Below are positions 54,065 to 62,606 of a DNA stretch of 64,000 bases, piece after piece. Both the position numbers and the translations under genes were made by a program. Location of the stretch: contig CP117875.1 in assembly GCA_028736075.1 (NCBI GenBank), positions 1,550,001-1,614,000 of the forward strand, in the 5' to 3' direction. Under the pieces are notes generated by a model. The model did not search any database. It worked only from the letters and a program-made list of their open reading frames with translations, and was not told the origin of the DNA. This DNA comes from Chryseobacterium sp. KACC 21268. Lineage in GTDB: Bacteria; Bacteroidota; Bacteroidia; Flavobacteriales; Weeksellaceae. Numbering within the stretch: the stretch's first letter is position 1; every line of letters begins with the position of its first letter.

Positions 54065-54946
54065 ATGAAATCTCTATCCGTAATTATTCTTACATATCTT
54101 TCTAATAGTGATATTATAAATTGTATACAATCAGTGATTCAGCAGTCAGATATTCCAAGTGACCAGCTGGAAATTATTGTGGTGGATAATAGTCCTATGG
54201 AAGTTTTTTTAGAAATGGAACAACTCATAAAAAAAGAATTTGGGGATCTTATCAATGTTATTAAAAATACCGATAACAAAGGATTCGGACAGGGGAATAA
54301 TGTTGGAATAAGAGCTAGTAAGGGGAGATATGTATGTGTTGCAAATCCTGATATACTTTTCTTGAGACCAATGTTCAAAAAAGTATTAGAACTTTTTCAA
54401 CAAGATAAAGATCTTGCATTGATAGGGGGAAAACAGTTCGGAGGAAGAGATGTATCTTTTCTAAATAGGATGGAGTATGATTTCTTCATAATTACAGCAC
54501 CTCTATTTAATTTACTTAATAAGCTCAATATTTATATTGAGAAATACAGTTATCTATCAGGGGCATTACTATTTATGGACAAACAAAAATTCGAAGAAAT
54601 AGGGCTGTTTGATGAAAGTATTTTTTTATGCTGTGAAGAGGCAGATATAACCAAACGTTTCTTGAATAAGAATTACAAGACCAAATTTGTCAAAAATTTT
54701 GAATACAAACACCTGATAGATGATAGAACAGGTGTTTCCTCAGAGAATAATTTTAAGTATAATTATGATGCAGCAAAAATATATCTTGAAAAAAACAATT
54801 ATAGTTTTCGTTGGTTTTTGACTAAAAAAATTATTTCATATCATATCATAGCATTCTGTTATAGGCTATTGGGAAGAAAAGAAGATGTTGCTAAAAATAA
54901 ATTATATTTATCTAGGTTTCAAAAAATGAAGGAACATACTCTTTAA
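54065..54946 (+). CDS. Glycosyltransferase family 2 protein
   Basis: A 293-residue GT2 enzyme: SVIILTYLSNSDIINCIQSV at the start, IIVVDNSPME, the metal-site motif ANPDILF near residue 100, and YLSGALLFMDKQKFEEIGLFDE, the usual acceptor-side block. The C-terminal end is basic and may associate with the membrane. The substrate is unknown. It is tightly spaced with its neighbours and clearly part of the same transcription unit. Confidence 0.92.
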   Translation: MKSLSVIILTYLSNSDIINCIQSVIQQSDIPSDQLEIIVVDNSPMEVFLEMEQLIKKEFGDLINVIKNTDNKGFGQGNNVGIRASKGRYVCVANPDILFLRPMFKKVLELFQQDKDLALIGGKQFGGRDVSFLNRMEYDFFIITAPLFNLLNKLNIYIEKYSYLSGALLFMDKQKFEEIGLFDESIFLCCEEADITKRFLNKNYKTKFVKNFEYKHLIDDRTGVSSENNFKYNYDAAKIYLEKNNYSFRWFLTKKIISYHIIAFCYRLLGRKEDVAKNKLYLSRFQKMKEHTL

Positions 54947-54957
54947 AGTTAGGTTTT

Positions 54958-56022
54958 ATGTTAGTTATCAATGCAAGGTTTTTGACACAATCAATAACGG
55001 GAGTCCAGCGTTTTGCGTTAGAACTTTCACGAATATTGAAAAGAGATCTGAAAGGAGAAGTCCAGTTTGTGACTTCAAAGGATGTATTACATAAAGACAT
55101 ACAGCAAGAATTAGATGCAAAAATTATCGGTAAAAATACGGGGCACCTTTGGGAGCAAATAGATCTTCCAAAGTATTTGAAAAGTATTGGTTCGCCATTG
55201 TTGCTAAGTCTTGCAAATTCATCGCCTATTGGCTATAACAATAAGATTGTAGCATTACATGATATTACTTTCGCTCGTTTTCCAAAGTCTAGTACCAGAA
55301 AATTTTTTTATTTTTATAAAATACTGACACCTCTAGTACTCAAAACATCGAAACATATACTAACAGTTAGTGAGTTTTCAAAGAAAGAAATTATTGATTA
55401 TTATAAGATTAATGGAGATAAAATTTCTGTAATATATAATGCAGTTGTACAGGATTTTGTGGCAGATCAAAAGATAGATCATACGGGTAACGATTATTTT
55501 ATGACTTTATCCTCTACAAAGCAAAATAAAAATCTGGTATCACTTTTAGAAGCCTTCAAGCTTTTAATAAAAATATATCCAGATATAGAACTTCGGGTTG
55601 TTGGAAAAATGCTGTCAGAAACTAAGAATGATTTGAATATTGCAGAATATCAAAGTGTGAAGAATATCAAATTTCTTGGAAGAGTAGACGATAATGATTT
55701 GAAAAAGATGTATAATAATGCCAGAGGTTTTATTTTTCCATCCTTATATGAGGGATTTGGCATACCTCCGTTAGAAGCACAGTCCTGTGGATGTCCTGTA
55801 ATTGTCTCTGACAGAAGTTCTTTGCCTGAGGTTTTTTCTGATAGTGCTTTGTATATTGAACCAACTAATTTAGAAGATTTGAAAGAAAAAATGCAAAGTT
55901 TGTTAGTTAATAATAATCTTAGAAATGATCTTATTCAAAAAGGGTACGAAAATAGTAAGAGATTTTCTTGGGAAAAAAGTGCACATCAAATCATAGCGAT
56001 TCTGGATAATATTAAAAACTAA
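54958..56022 (+). CDS. Glycosyltransferase family 4 protein
   Basis: A 354-residue GT-B fold enzyme. The N-terminal TQSITGVQRFALELSRILK loop and the C-terminal donor site YEGFGIPPLEAQSCGCPVIVSDRSSLPEV (Glu-x7-Glu motif) are typical of GT4. It is closely related to the decayed GT4 copy at 58634-59232, so it is probably the surviving member of a duplication, or the relative of an imported copy. Cytosolic face of the inner membrane; specificity unknown. Confidence 0.93.
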   Translation: MLVINARFLTQSITGVQRFALELSRILKRDLKGEVQFVTSKDVLHKDIQQELDAKIIGKNTGHLWEQIDLPKYLKSIGSPLLLSLANSSPIGYNNKIVALHDITFARFPKSSTRKFFYFYKILTPLVLKTSKHILTVSEFSKKEIIDYYKINGDKISVIYNAVVQDFVADQKIDHTGNDYFMTLSSTKQNKNLVSLLEAFKLLIKIYPDIELRVVGKMLSETKNDLNIAEYQSVKNIKFLGRVDDNDLKKMYNNARGFIFPSLYEGFGIPPLEAQSCGCPVIVSDRSSLPEVFSDSALYIEPTNLEDLKEKMQSLLVNNNLRNDLIQKGYENSKRFSWEKSAHQIIAILDNIKN

Positions 56023-56040
56023 ATATTTAAAAAAACACAA

Positions 56041-57003
56041 ATGAAAAAGTTTAAGAATATAAAAATTGTTTTGCGACAAAATATATCTTTACTGCTACTG
56101 CTGATTGGAAGTTTAAATCTCCAAGCTCAAATAATATCAGGAGTAAATGGTCATCCATTATATTCAGAAGATTACAGACCATTCAGTTTTGAGCAGCAAA
56201 TGCAGCTATTGAAAAAGAATAATTTTTCCTATTATAGATTCGAAGCAACTTTTAATCCAGATGGCACTATAAGATATACTAATGGTACACTTACTGATCT
56301 TATAGCTGTTGCTAAAAAATATAATGTTAAGTTACTTCCCAGTATTTTGATTCCTTCATCAGAAGTCCTTGATTCTGTTTCTAATGTGTATGAAAAAGGT
56401 TTTACAGAAGGACGAAAAGTAGCTACTCAAAATGCAAAGTACTTCCCCGTAATTGAAGTTGGAAACGAATACAATCTTAGGATAGTTAAAGACGGCAAGA
56501 TTCCAGAAGATGGAGTGTTTGTTTATGATACTCGTAAAGAAGTGATTCTCATGGGATATATGAAAGGCTTTATAAACGGAATCAAAAGTGTAGATAAATC
56601 GGTCAAGATACTTGTTGGTGTTGCGTTGGATGATTATCATTTTTTTGAAGAAATGAAAAAATTCAATATTGATATCGATATCATAGGTAATAATAGATAT
56701 AAACCTGGTGATGCCGCAATCTTTAAAAAAATGTATGATGTATACAAAAAGCCTATTTGGATTACAGAATTCAATTATCCAGAAGGCAGTACTCATGCAG
56801 ATGTTTCAAAACAATCAAAATGGGTAAATGAAAATATAAAGAAACTTAAAAGTATAAAATATATTGAGGCGATTTTTATTTATCAGCTTCTTGATGAGAA
56901 CCGTAATCTAAACAAGGCTAATATTTTACCTGCAGAAGCTAATTATGGTCTGTACAAAGTACAGGGTACAAAACTTACCCGTAAGTTGTCTCTTAAACCA
57001 TAA
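56041..57003 (+). CDS. Secreted clan GH-A glycoside hydrolase (PslG-like by context)
   Basis: A 320-residue protein with a signal peptide (LLLLLIGSLNLQAQ, cleavage near residue 30) and a single TIM-barrel domain. Two conserved acidic sites are visible: IEVGNEYN (Asn-Glu acid/base) and PIWITEFNYPEG (nucleophile Glu), which place it in clan GH-A (GH5/GH39-like). Located inside a biosynthetic cluster, it probably trims or releases the polysaccharide in the periplasm, as PslG does in the Pseudomonas Psl locus. The GH family is not certain. Confidence 0.82.
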   Translation: MKKFKNIKIVLRQNISLLLLLIGSLNLQAQIISGVNGHPLYSEDYRPFSFEQQMQLLKKNNFSYYRFEATFNPDGTIRYTNGTLTDLIAVAKKYNVKLLPSILIPSSEVLDSVSNVYEKGFTEGRKVATQNAKYFPVIEVGNEYNLRIVKDGKIPEDGVFVYDTRKEVILMGYMKGFINGIKSVDKSVKILVGVALDDYHFFEEMKKFNIDIDIIGNNRYKPGDAAIFKKMYDVYKKPIWITEFNYPEGSTHADVSKQSKWVNENIKKLKSIKYIEAIFIYQLLDENRNLNKANILPAEANYGLYKVQGTKLTRKLSLKP

Positions 57004-57019
57004 TTCGTAATATAACAAG

Positions 57020-58138
57020 ATGAGAAGAATAGTTATTGATTGTAGGATGTATTTTTCATCTGGTATTGGTCGTTATTTACAAAATATTGTCCTTCATCTT
57101 TTGCAAAAGACAAAGGAATATGAGGTCATTCTTTTAGGAAACGAAGACTCTATAAAAAAACAGCTTGTTGCTTCTGGTGTTCTTGCCTCAGAGATTAATA
57201 TAATCAATTTTGATGTTCCAATATACACCATAAAGGAACAATTGAAGTTACCATTTGTTATCCCCGAATCAGACATTTTTTGGTCTCCGCATTTTAACAT
57301 ACCGTTATTACCTATTAAATCAAAAAGAAGAATTGTCACAATTCATGATGCGTATCACTTAGCATTTTTGAATCAATTGACTTTCAAAGAAAAAATTTAT
57401 GCAAAAATAATGTACAATAGTGCCTTACGAAAATCAGATAGAGTAATTACTGTTTCAGATTTTTCAAAAAAAGAATTGTTGAAGTATTCTAATTTTTCCA
57501 AACCAGAAAAAATCGAAGTTATTCATAATGGAGTTGCAGAAATATCTTTAGAAGGGAATAATTTTCATAATCCGGAATATATACCATATTTATTGTCGGT
57601 GGGGAATTTAAAGCCTAACAAAAATTTCATAAATGCATTGTTGGGTTTTTCAAAATTTTTGCAAGAAAATAGAGATAGTAATTTAAAATTCATAATCATT
57701 GGAAAGAAAGAAGGGTTTGTAAATGGTGATAACCGTATTGATGATCTCATGAATAAATATTCATATCTTCAGGACAAAGTTTATTTTACTGGACATGTAT
57801 CGGATCAGGAACTAGCGGTATTATATCAAAACGCTACTGCTTTCATTTTCCCTTCTATATACGAAGGATTTGGTTTGCCACCGTTGGAGGCAATGTTGTA
57901 TAATGTTCCTGTACTGTGTTCCAACGCGGCTAGTATGCCAGAGATATGTGGAGATTCTGTCTTGTACTTTAATCCAATTGATCCAGATGACATAGCTAGG
58001 TCTATTGTTCAAATCTCCACGGATGATATTTTATCAGAGGAGTTACAAAAAAAAGGTAAGGAGCGTTCTAGTCAATTCACATGGGAGCTCTCTGCAAAAA
58101 AACATTTTTCCATTATTGATGAATTATTTAGTTCGTGA
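57020..58138 (+). CDS. Glycosyltransferase family 4 protein
   Basis: A 372-residue GT-B fold enzyme: YFSSGIGRYLQNIVLHLL near the N-terminus, HDAYHLAF, and the donor-site motif YEGFGLPPLEAMLYNVPVLCSNAASMPE. It is complete and soluble. It is related to, but clearly distinct from, the GT4 gene at 54958. The substrate is not predictable from sequence alone. The cluster decays immediately after this gene. Confidence 0.92.
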   Translation: MRRIVIDCRMYFSSGIGRYLQNIVLHLLQKTKEYEVILLGNEDSIKKQLVASGVLASEINIINFDVPIYTIKEQLKLPFVIPESDIFWSPHFNIPLLPIKSKRRIVTIHDAYHLAFLNQLTFKEKIYAKIMYNSALRKSDRVITVSDFSKKELLKYSNFSKPEKIEVIHNGVAEISLEGNNFHNPEYIPYLLSVGNLKPNKNFINALLGFSKFLQENRDSNLKFIIIGKKEGFVNGDNRIDDLMNKYSYLQDKVYFTGHVSDQELAVLYQNATAFIFPSIYEGFGLPPLEAMLYNVPVLCSNAASMPEICGDSVLYFNPIDPDDIARSIVQISTDDILSEELQKKGKERSSQFTWELSAKKHFSIIDELFSS

Positions 58139-58206
58139 AATTAAAATTTGTTTGGAAATAATTTAAAAAATTGCTTAATCTTGCAAGAGATTGCTGAATA
58201 ATAAGG

Positions 58207-58677
58207 ATGATCAAAAAAACACAAAAGAATGATAGGAAGTATGATAGTAAAAGAATAATGGAAAAGGGTAATCATATATTTAATAAGTTAGATAGATACA
58301 TTGGTATTCCTGTATTATTTATACTCGGTTTTTTCAAAAGAAAAACTGTACTTCCTAATATCATAAAAAGAATAGCTATTCTCAATTTGGGATCTAATGA
58401 TCACAGCCATGAAAAGCATGAAATAGACAATTATAGGGCGTTGATTAATTCATTACATATTGCTAATAGTAATAATCCACAACTTATTAATAAAAAATTT
58501 GATCTTAGTAGATTAGGATTAAATACGTCTAAGAAAATAGCAATTTTTCATCCGTGGTTGGGCAGGTTGAAAAAATTAGATGAGCAATGGTCAAATGATA
58601 ATTGGAAAGACTTATATTTTAATATATCCAAAGACTTTAACCCAGCCTTTAACTGGTGTTCAACGCTTCGCAATTGA
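58207..58677 (+). pseudogene. Remnant of a GT9 (heptosyltransferase-like) gene with a large internal deletion
   Basis: The open frame of 156 codons joins two ends of a GT9 protein. Residues about 24-62 (DRYIGIPVLFILGFFKRK ... RIAILNLGS) match the GT9 N-terminus. Residues about 64-85 (DHSHEKHEIDNYRALI) and 110-135 (IAIFHPWLG ... QWSNDNWKDL) match the later donor-domain part. Roughly 140 residues between them are missing, and the C-terminus is replaced by an out-of-frame piece of a GT4 gene. It is almost certainly non-functional. Confidence 0.78.
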
Positions 58678-59232
58678 AATCTCTAAAATATTAAAGAAAA
58701 TAGTTTAAGTCTGATGTCATCTTTATATCACTCACAGATATAATACACAAAGATATAGCATCTGAATTAGAGGTTGGGAAAACAGGGAAACACAAATGCC
58801 ATTTATATAGGAACAGATAGAATTGCCTAGGTTCTAGAAAAACAAGGTTCTCCATTACTGATTAATCTTTGTAATACGGCTCCATTATTTTAATAAAAAA
58901 ATCTTCTGATATTCATGATGTTGGTTTTGAGGCTTTTCCAGACATACTCGAAAAGATTTCTTTTTTTTTATATAATTTCTTATTAGAAAGACAGCCAAAT
59001 CACCAGGTACCCCACCACTTGAAACGCAAAAAATGTGGAACACCATCTATTCTTTCAAAAGCCAGTTGTTTTCCAGAGATATTTGGAGAAAGTGTATTAT
59101 GACCCATATAATGTTTCTTCTCTTGTAAAGCAAATAGAACTAATTTCAGATGATGAAACTAGAAAAAAAAATTTAGTAATAAATTGAATAAATAATGAAA
59201 ACAATACAATTGGAGAAAAAATACTCTTAAAT
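58634..59232 (+). pseudogene. Decayed GT4 glycosyltransferase gene
   Basis: Broken frames across this stretch spell pieces of the GT4 protein encoded at 54958 in the right order: TLTQPLTGVQRFAIEIS (58634), GSPLLINLCNTAP (about 58850), IHDVGFEAFP (about 58912), GTPPLETQ (about 59005), FPEIFGESVL (about 59070), YDPYNVSSLVKQIEL (about 59098) and a final NWRKN block. Several frameshifts and stops separate them. The first codons are lost at the junction with the GT9 remnant. From 59233 to 59340 only AT-rich spacer is seen. Confidence 0.85.
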
Positions 59233-59340
59233 TAATAAATATTATAACATCCATAAAATATTAAATTATATATTTATATGATTTAAACATATAATTTATT
59301 AATTTTTGAGATCAAAAGTCATTAATACTATTTTAAAGTT

Positions 59341-60459
59341 ATGAAAGTCGCAATTATTCAGGAATGGCTAGTCTCAGTAGGAGGGTCAGATAAAGTTGTA
59401 AAAGCAATAACTGATATTTTCCCTACAGCTGATATTTATACATTGGTCGCAGATAAAGGAGTATGTGAAGAGCTTGGGATCAACTATTCAAAAGTGAACA
59501 CCTCTTTAATCCAAAAGCTTCCCTTTGGTGCTAAAAAGTACAAAATGTATCTTCCTCTTTTTCCTTATGCTATAGAGCAATTTGATTTGCGAGGTTATGA
59601 TGTGATTATATCATCATCTCATGCTGTAGCCAAGGGAGTTCTTACAAAAGCTGATCAACTACATATTTCCTATTGCCATTCACCTATAAGATATGTATGG
59701 GATATGTATAATGAATATCTTGAAGAAGGTGGTCTTACAAAAGGATTTAAAAGTTTTTTAGCAAGATATCTATTACATAGAATTCGAAAATGGGATGTTT
59801 TATCAAGTTTCCGGGTAGATCATTTTATTAGTAATTCTAATAACGTGGGAAAAAGAATAAAAAAAACCTACAGACGAGATTCGGTAACAATATATCCAAA
59901 CATAGATATATCCAATTTCACACTTTGTTTGGAAAAAGAAGATTTTTATTTAACCAGTAGCAGATTAGTTCCATACAAAAAAATCGATTTAATTGTGAAA
60001 GCTTTTAACCAGATGCCAGATAAAAAATTAAGGGTTATAGGATCAGGGCCAGATTACGAAAAAATAAAAAAAATAGCAAAGTCCAATATCACTGTTATGG
60101 GGTATCAGCCATTTGATATACTGAAAGATAATATGCAGAAAGCTAAAGCATTTGTTTTTGCAGCAGATGAAGATTTTGGAATGATTCCAATCGAGGCTCA
60201 GGCTTGTGGGACACCTGTTATCGCTTTTGGAAAGGGTGGCTCTCTAGAAACTGTCGTAAATAATGAAACAGGACTATACTTTTATCAGCAAACATCTGAC
60301 TCAATCATTGAAGCTGTATCACGATTTGAACAGATAGGAAATACTTTTAATTACGATAGAATCAGAAGCCACGCAGAAAAATTTTCAGAGGAGCGATTCA
60401 AGAAAGAAATCAAAAAATATGTAGTAGAAAAGTATGATGAATTTTTAAAAAATAAATAA
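59341..60459 (+). CDS. Glycosyltransferase family 4 protein (WbaZ-like)
   Basis: A 372-residue GT-B enzyme. The N-terminus VAIIQEWLVSVGGSDKVVKAI, the YCHSPIRYVWDMYNEY block and the donor-site motif DEDFGMIPIEAQACGTPVIAFGKGG are typical of the WbaZ/mannosyltransferase-like branch of GT4. Specificity is only a guess. Its stop shares one base with the next start (TAATG), so it is translationally coupled to the epimerase. Confidence 0.93.
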   Translation: MKVAIIQEWLVSVGGSDKVVKAITDIFPTADIYTLVADKGVCEELGINYSKVNTSLIQKLPFGAKKYKMYLPLFPYAIEQFDLRGYDVIISSSHAVAKGVLTKADQLHISYCHSPIRYVWDMYNEYLEEGGLTKGFKSFLARYLLHRIRKWDVLSSFRVDHFISNSNNVGKRIKKTYRRDSVTIYPNIDISNFTLCLEKEDFYLTSSRLVPYKKIDLIVKAFNQMPDKKLRVIGSGPDYEKIKKIAKSNITVMGYQPFDILKDNMQKAKAFVFAADEDFGMIPIEAQACGTPVIAFGKGGSLETVVNNETGLYFYQQTSDSIIEAVSRFEQIGNTFNYDRIRSHAEKFSEERFKKEIKKYVVEKYDEFLKNK

Positions 60460-61427
60460 TGAATTATTATCTTTTTGGAGGTTCCGGCTTTATTGGAACA
60501 CACTTGGTCAATCTTTTAGCAGAAAAATATCCTAATAGTATTATTTATAACTTAGATATTAAAGAAAATAATCACAGCGGAAAATCCAAATACATCAACT
60601 GTGATGTCCGCAATCCGATCAAATTAGATATTTCTGTTGATCAACGTGATGTCATAATTAATCTAGCAGCTGTTCACACCACACCAGGTCATCCAGATCA
60701 CGAGTATTTCGAAACCAATATGTTGGGCGCAGAAAATATTACTGCATTTGCAGATTTGTTTGGTATCAGAAAGGTCGTTTTTACATCATCAATTGCTCCA
60801 TATGGCGCATCGGAGAGTATGAAAACTGAAACCACTTTACCTACACCTAATACACCATATGGTATCTCTAAATTAGTTGCTGAAAAAATCCATATTGCCT
60901 GGCAGGTAAAGAACGAAAATGAGAGGGAATTAACGATTTTAAGACCCGGAGTGGTCTTTGGAAAAGGCGAAAATGGAAACTTTACAAGATTATATTTTGG
61001 AATAAAGGGTCGTAAGTTTTTTTATGCAGGAAGAAAAGATACCATCAAAGCTAGCATCTATGTCAAGGAGTTAGTTCGTTTTATCTTATTTAGAATTAAT
61101 TCTTCCAATCCTGGTTATGATATTTTCAATTGTACTTATGAACCAGCGTTTACCATTCAACAGATTTCTGAATCTATGATGAAGGCTACCAATATGAAAA
61201 GGAATATTCAGAAAATTCCTGCAGGACTGTTGATGTTTGCTGCAAATATTATAGGTTCATTAGGTGGTAAAAAATTAGGAATCCATCCAGATCGTGTAAA
61301 AAAACTAATGATCTCTACCAATGTTAATGGTGCGAAATTGGCTAAATCGGGATACAATTTTCATTATACTTTTGATGAAGCGTTGACTGACTGGTATAAG
61401 GATAATAATGACACTGCACTTAAGTAA
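60459..61427 (+). CDS. NAD(P)-dependent sugar epimerase/dehydratase
   Basis: A 322-residue extended SDR. The cofactor loop is GGSGFIGTH (residues 8-16). The active site shows SSIAPYGASES and the catalytic pair in PYGISKLVAEK (YxxxK). It acts on a nucleotide sugar in the cytosol; whether it is a 4-epimerase or another activity cannot be decided from motifs. It overlaps the preceding GT4 gene by one base. Confidence 0.92.
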   Translation: MNYYLFGGSGFIGTHLVNLLAEKYPNSIIYNLDIKENNHSGKSKYINCDVRNPIKLDISVDQRDVIINLAAVHTTPGHPDHEYFETNMLGAENITAFADLFGIRKVVFTSSIAPYGASESMKTETTLPTPNTPYGISKLVAEKIHIAWQVKNENERELTILRPGVVFGKGENGNFTRLYFGIKGRKFFYAGRKDTIKASIYVKELVRFILFRINSSNPGYDIFNCTYEPAFTIQQISESMMKATNMKRNIQKIPAGLLMFAANIIGSLGGKKLGIHPDRVKKLMISTNVNGAKLAKSGYNFHYTFDEALTDWYKDNNDTALK

Positions 61428-61459
61428 TAATTTTGATAACGTATTGCAAAATATTTTCC

Positions 61460-61467
61460 TATTTTTG
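61460..61467 (+). promoter_or_regulatory. -7 box (TATTTTTG) before the nucleotidyltransferase gene
   Basis: Exact TAnnTTTG match in the 60-base gap after the epimerase gene, 20 bases before the ATG. Confidence 0.45.
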
Positions 61468-61487
61468 TAATCAGAAAACTAAAATTT

Positions 61488-61946
61488 ATGAAAACACAGA
61501 AAGTTGGAATAACCTTTTCTTCTTTTGACTTACTTCATGCAGGACACATCAAAATGCTCGAAGAAGCAAAAACTGTCTGTGACTATCTGATTGTAGGACT
61601 AAAGTTGGATCCCACATTTGACCGCCCTAATAAAAATAAACCATCTCAATCTATTGTAGAGCGCTACATCCAGCTAAAAGCATGCAAGGATGTGGATGAA
61701 ATCATTCCATATAACACAGAGGAAGACTTGATGGATATCTTACAATCCTTTGTGATAGATGTTCGTATCATCGGAAGTGACTATAAAGATAAAAAGTTTA
61801 CCGGCAAAGAGTACTGTGAGGAAAAAGGGATAGAGATTTTTTACAACAAAAGAGATCACAGATTTTCAAGTTCTGCCCTCAAAAAATCCGTATTCGAACA
61901 GGAACTGAAGAAACTTGACTCCACATTAGGAAAACAAATTGTATGA
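61488..61946 (+). CDS. Cytidylyltransferase-like (TagD/RfaE2-type) nucleotidyltransferase
   Basis: A 152-residue HxGH nucleotidyltransferase: FSSFDLLHAGHIKMLEEAK contains the HAGH motif (residues 17-20), followed by DYLIVGL, a KPSQSIVERY block and the C-terminal HRFSSSALKKS, corresponding to the ISTT-type motif. Members make CDP-glycerol, CDP-ribitol or ADP-heptose; the usual Gly-Thr before FD is replaced by Ser-Ser here, so the substrate is uncertain. The stop overlaps the rfbC start by four bases (ATGA), linking it to nucleotide-sugar supply. Confidence 0.87.
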   Translation: MKTQKVGITFSSFDLLHAGHIKMLEEAKTVCDYLIVGLKLDPTFDRPNKNKPSQSIVERYIQLKACKDVDEIIPYNTEEDLMDILQSFVIDVRIIGSDYKDKKFTGKEYCEEKGIEIFYNKRDHRFSSSALKKSVFEQELKKLDSTLGKQIV

Positions 61947-62488
61947 AAATAAAAGAAACACCACTTAAAGATTGCTATATTATTGAACCAACGGTATTCG
62001 AGGATGATAGAGGATACTTTTTTGAAAAATATAATGAGAAAAAATTTGAGGAAATCACTGGACTGAATGGTCACTTCGTTCAAGACAATATTTCAAAATC
62101 ATCTTATGGTGTCTTAAGAGGTCTTCATCTCCAAAAAGGTGAGCATGCACAGGCAAAATTAGTTTCTTGTCTGGAAGGTAAAGTCTTCGATGTTGCTGTG
62201 GATTTGAGAGAGGATTCTCCTACTTTTGGAAAATGGTTTGGGATAGAACTAACGCCTGAAAATAAGCTGCAACTATACGTGCCGAGAGGTTTTGGTCACG
62301 GATTCTCAGTTTTGAGTGATACAGCAGTTTTTGCATACAAATGTGATAATTTTTACAACAAAGAGTCGGAAGGTGGCGTGCTTTGGAACGATGAAGACAT
62401 CAATGTCGATTGGCAACTTCCATTGGAAGACGTTATTTTATCGGAAAAAGATGCAGTACTTACGAAGTTTTCAGAACATAATTTTTAA
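61943..62488 (+). CDS. rfbC: dTDP-4-dehydrorhamnose 3,5-epimerase
   Basis: Third enzyme of dTDP-L-rhamnose synthesis, cytosolic cupin fold. The 181-residue protein has the diagnostic GVLRGLHLQ (catalytic His), FDVAVDLREDSPTFGKW, and RGFGHGFSVLSDTA blocks. The partner genes rfbA, rfbB and rfbD are not in the window and may lie just to the right or elsewhere. The start overlaps the preceding stop by four bases. Confidence 0.96.
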   Translation: MKIKETPLKDCYIIEPTVFEDDRGYFFEKYNEKKFEEITGLNGHFVQDNISKSSYGVLRGLHLQKGEHAQAKLVSCLEGKVFDVAVDLREDSPTFGKWFGIELTPENKLQLYVPRGFGHGFSVLSDTAVFAYKCDNFYNKESEGGVLWNDEDINVDWQLPLEDVILSEKDAVLTKFSEHNF

Positions 62489-62520
62489 AGTAAATTTGTA
62501 TCAAATTGTTAAATAAATGT

Positions 62521-62528
62521 TATATTTG
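62521..62528 (+). promoter_or_regulatory. -7 box (TATATTTG) before the wcaJ-like gene
   Basis: Exact TAnnTTTG match. A TTTG at 62495-62498 lies 22 bases upstream as a possible -33. The leader to the ATG would be about 75 bases. Confidence 0.5.
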
Positions 62529-62606
62529 AGAATAACATTTATATGACCTATTTGAAAACCAGATTTATCTGATGGAATTAAAAAATTATATTTCATATTT
62601 TAGAAT

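Noticed and set aside
58207-58677. Treating the 156-codon frame as an intact small gene
   Set aside because: Its two halves match separated parts of GT9 proteins with a missing middle, and its end reads out of frame into GT4 sequence.
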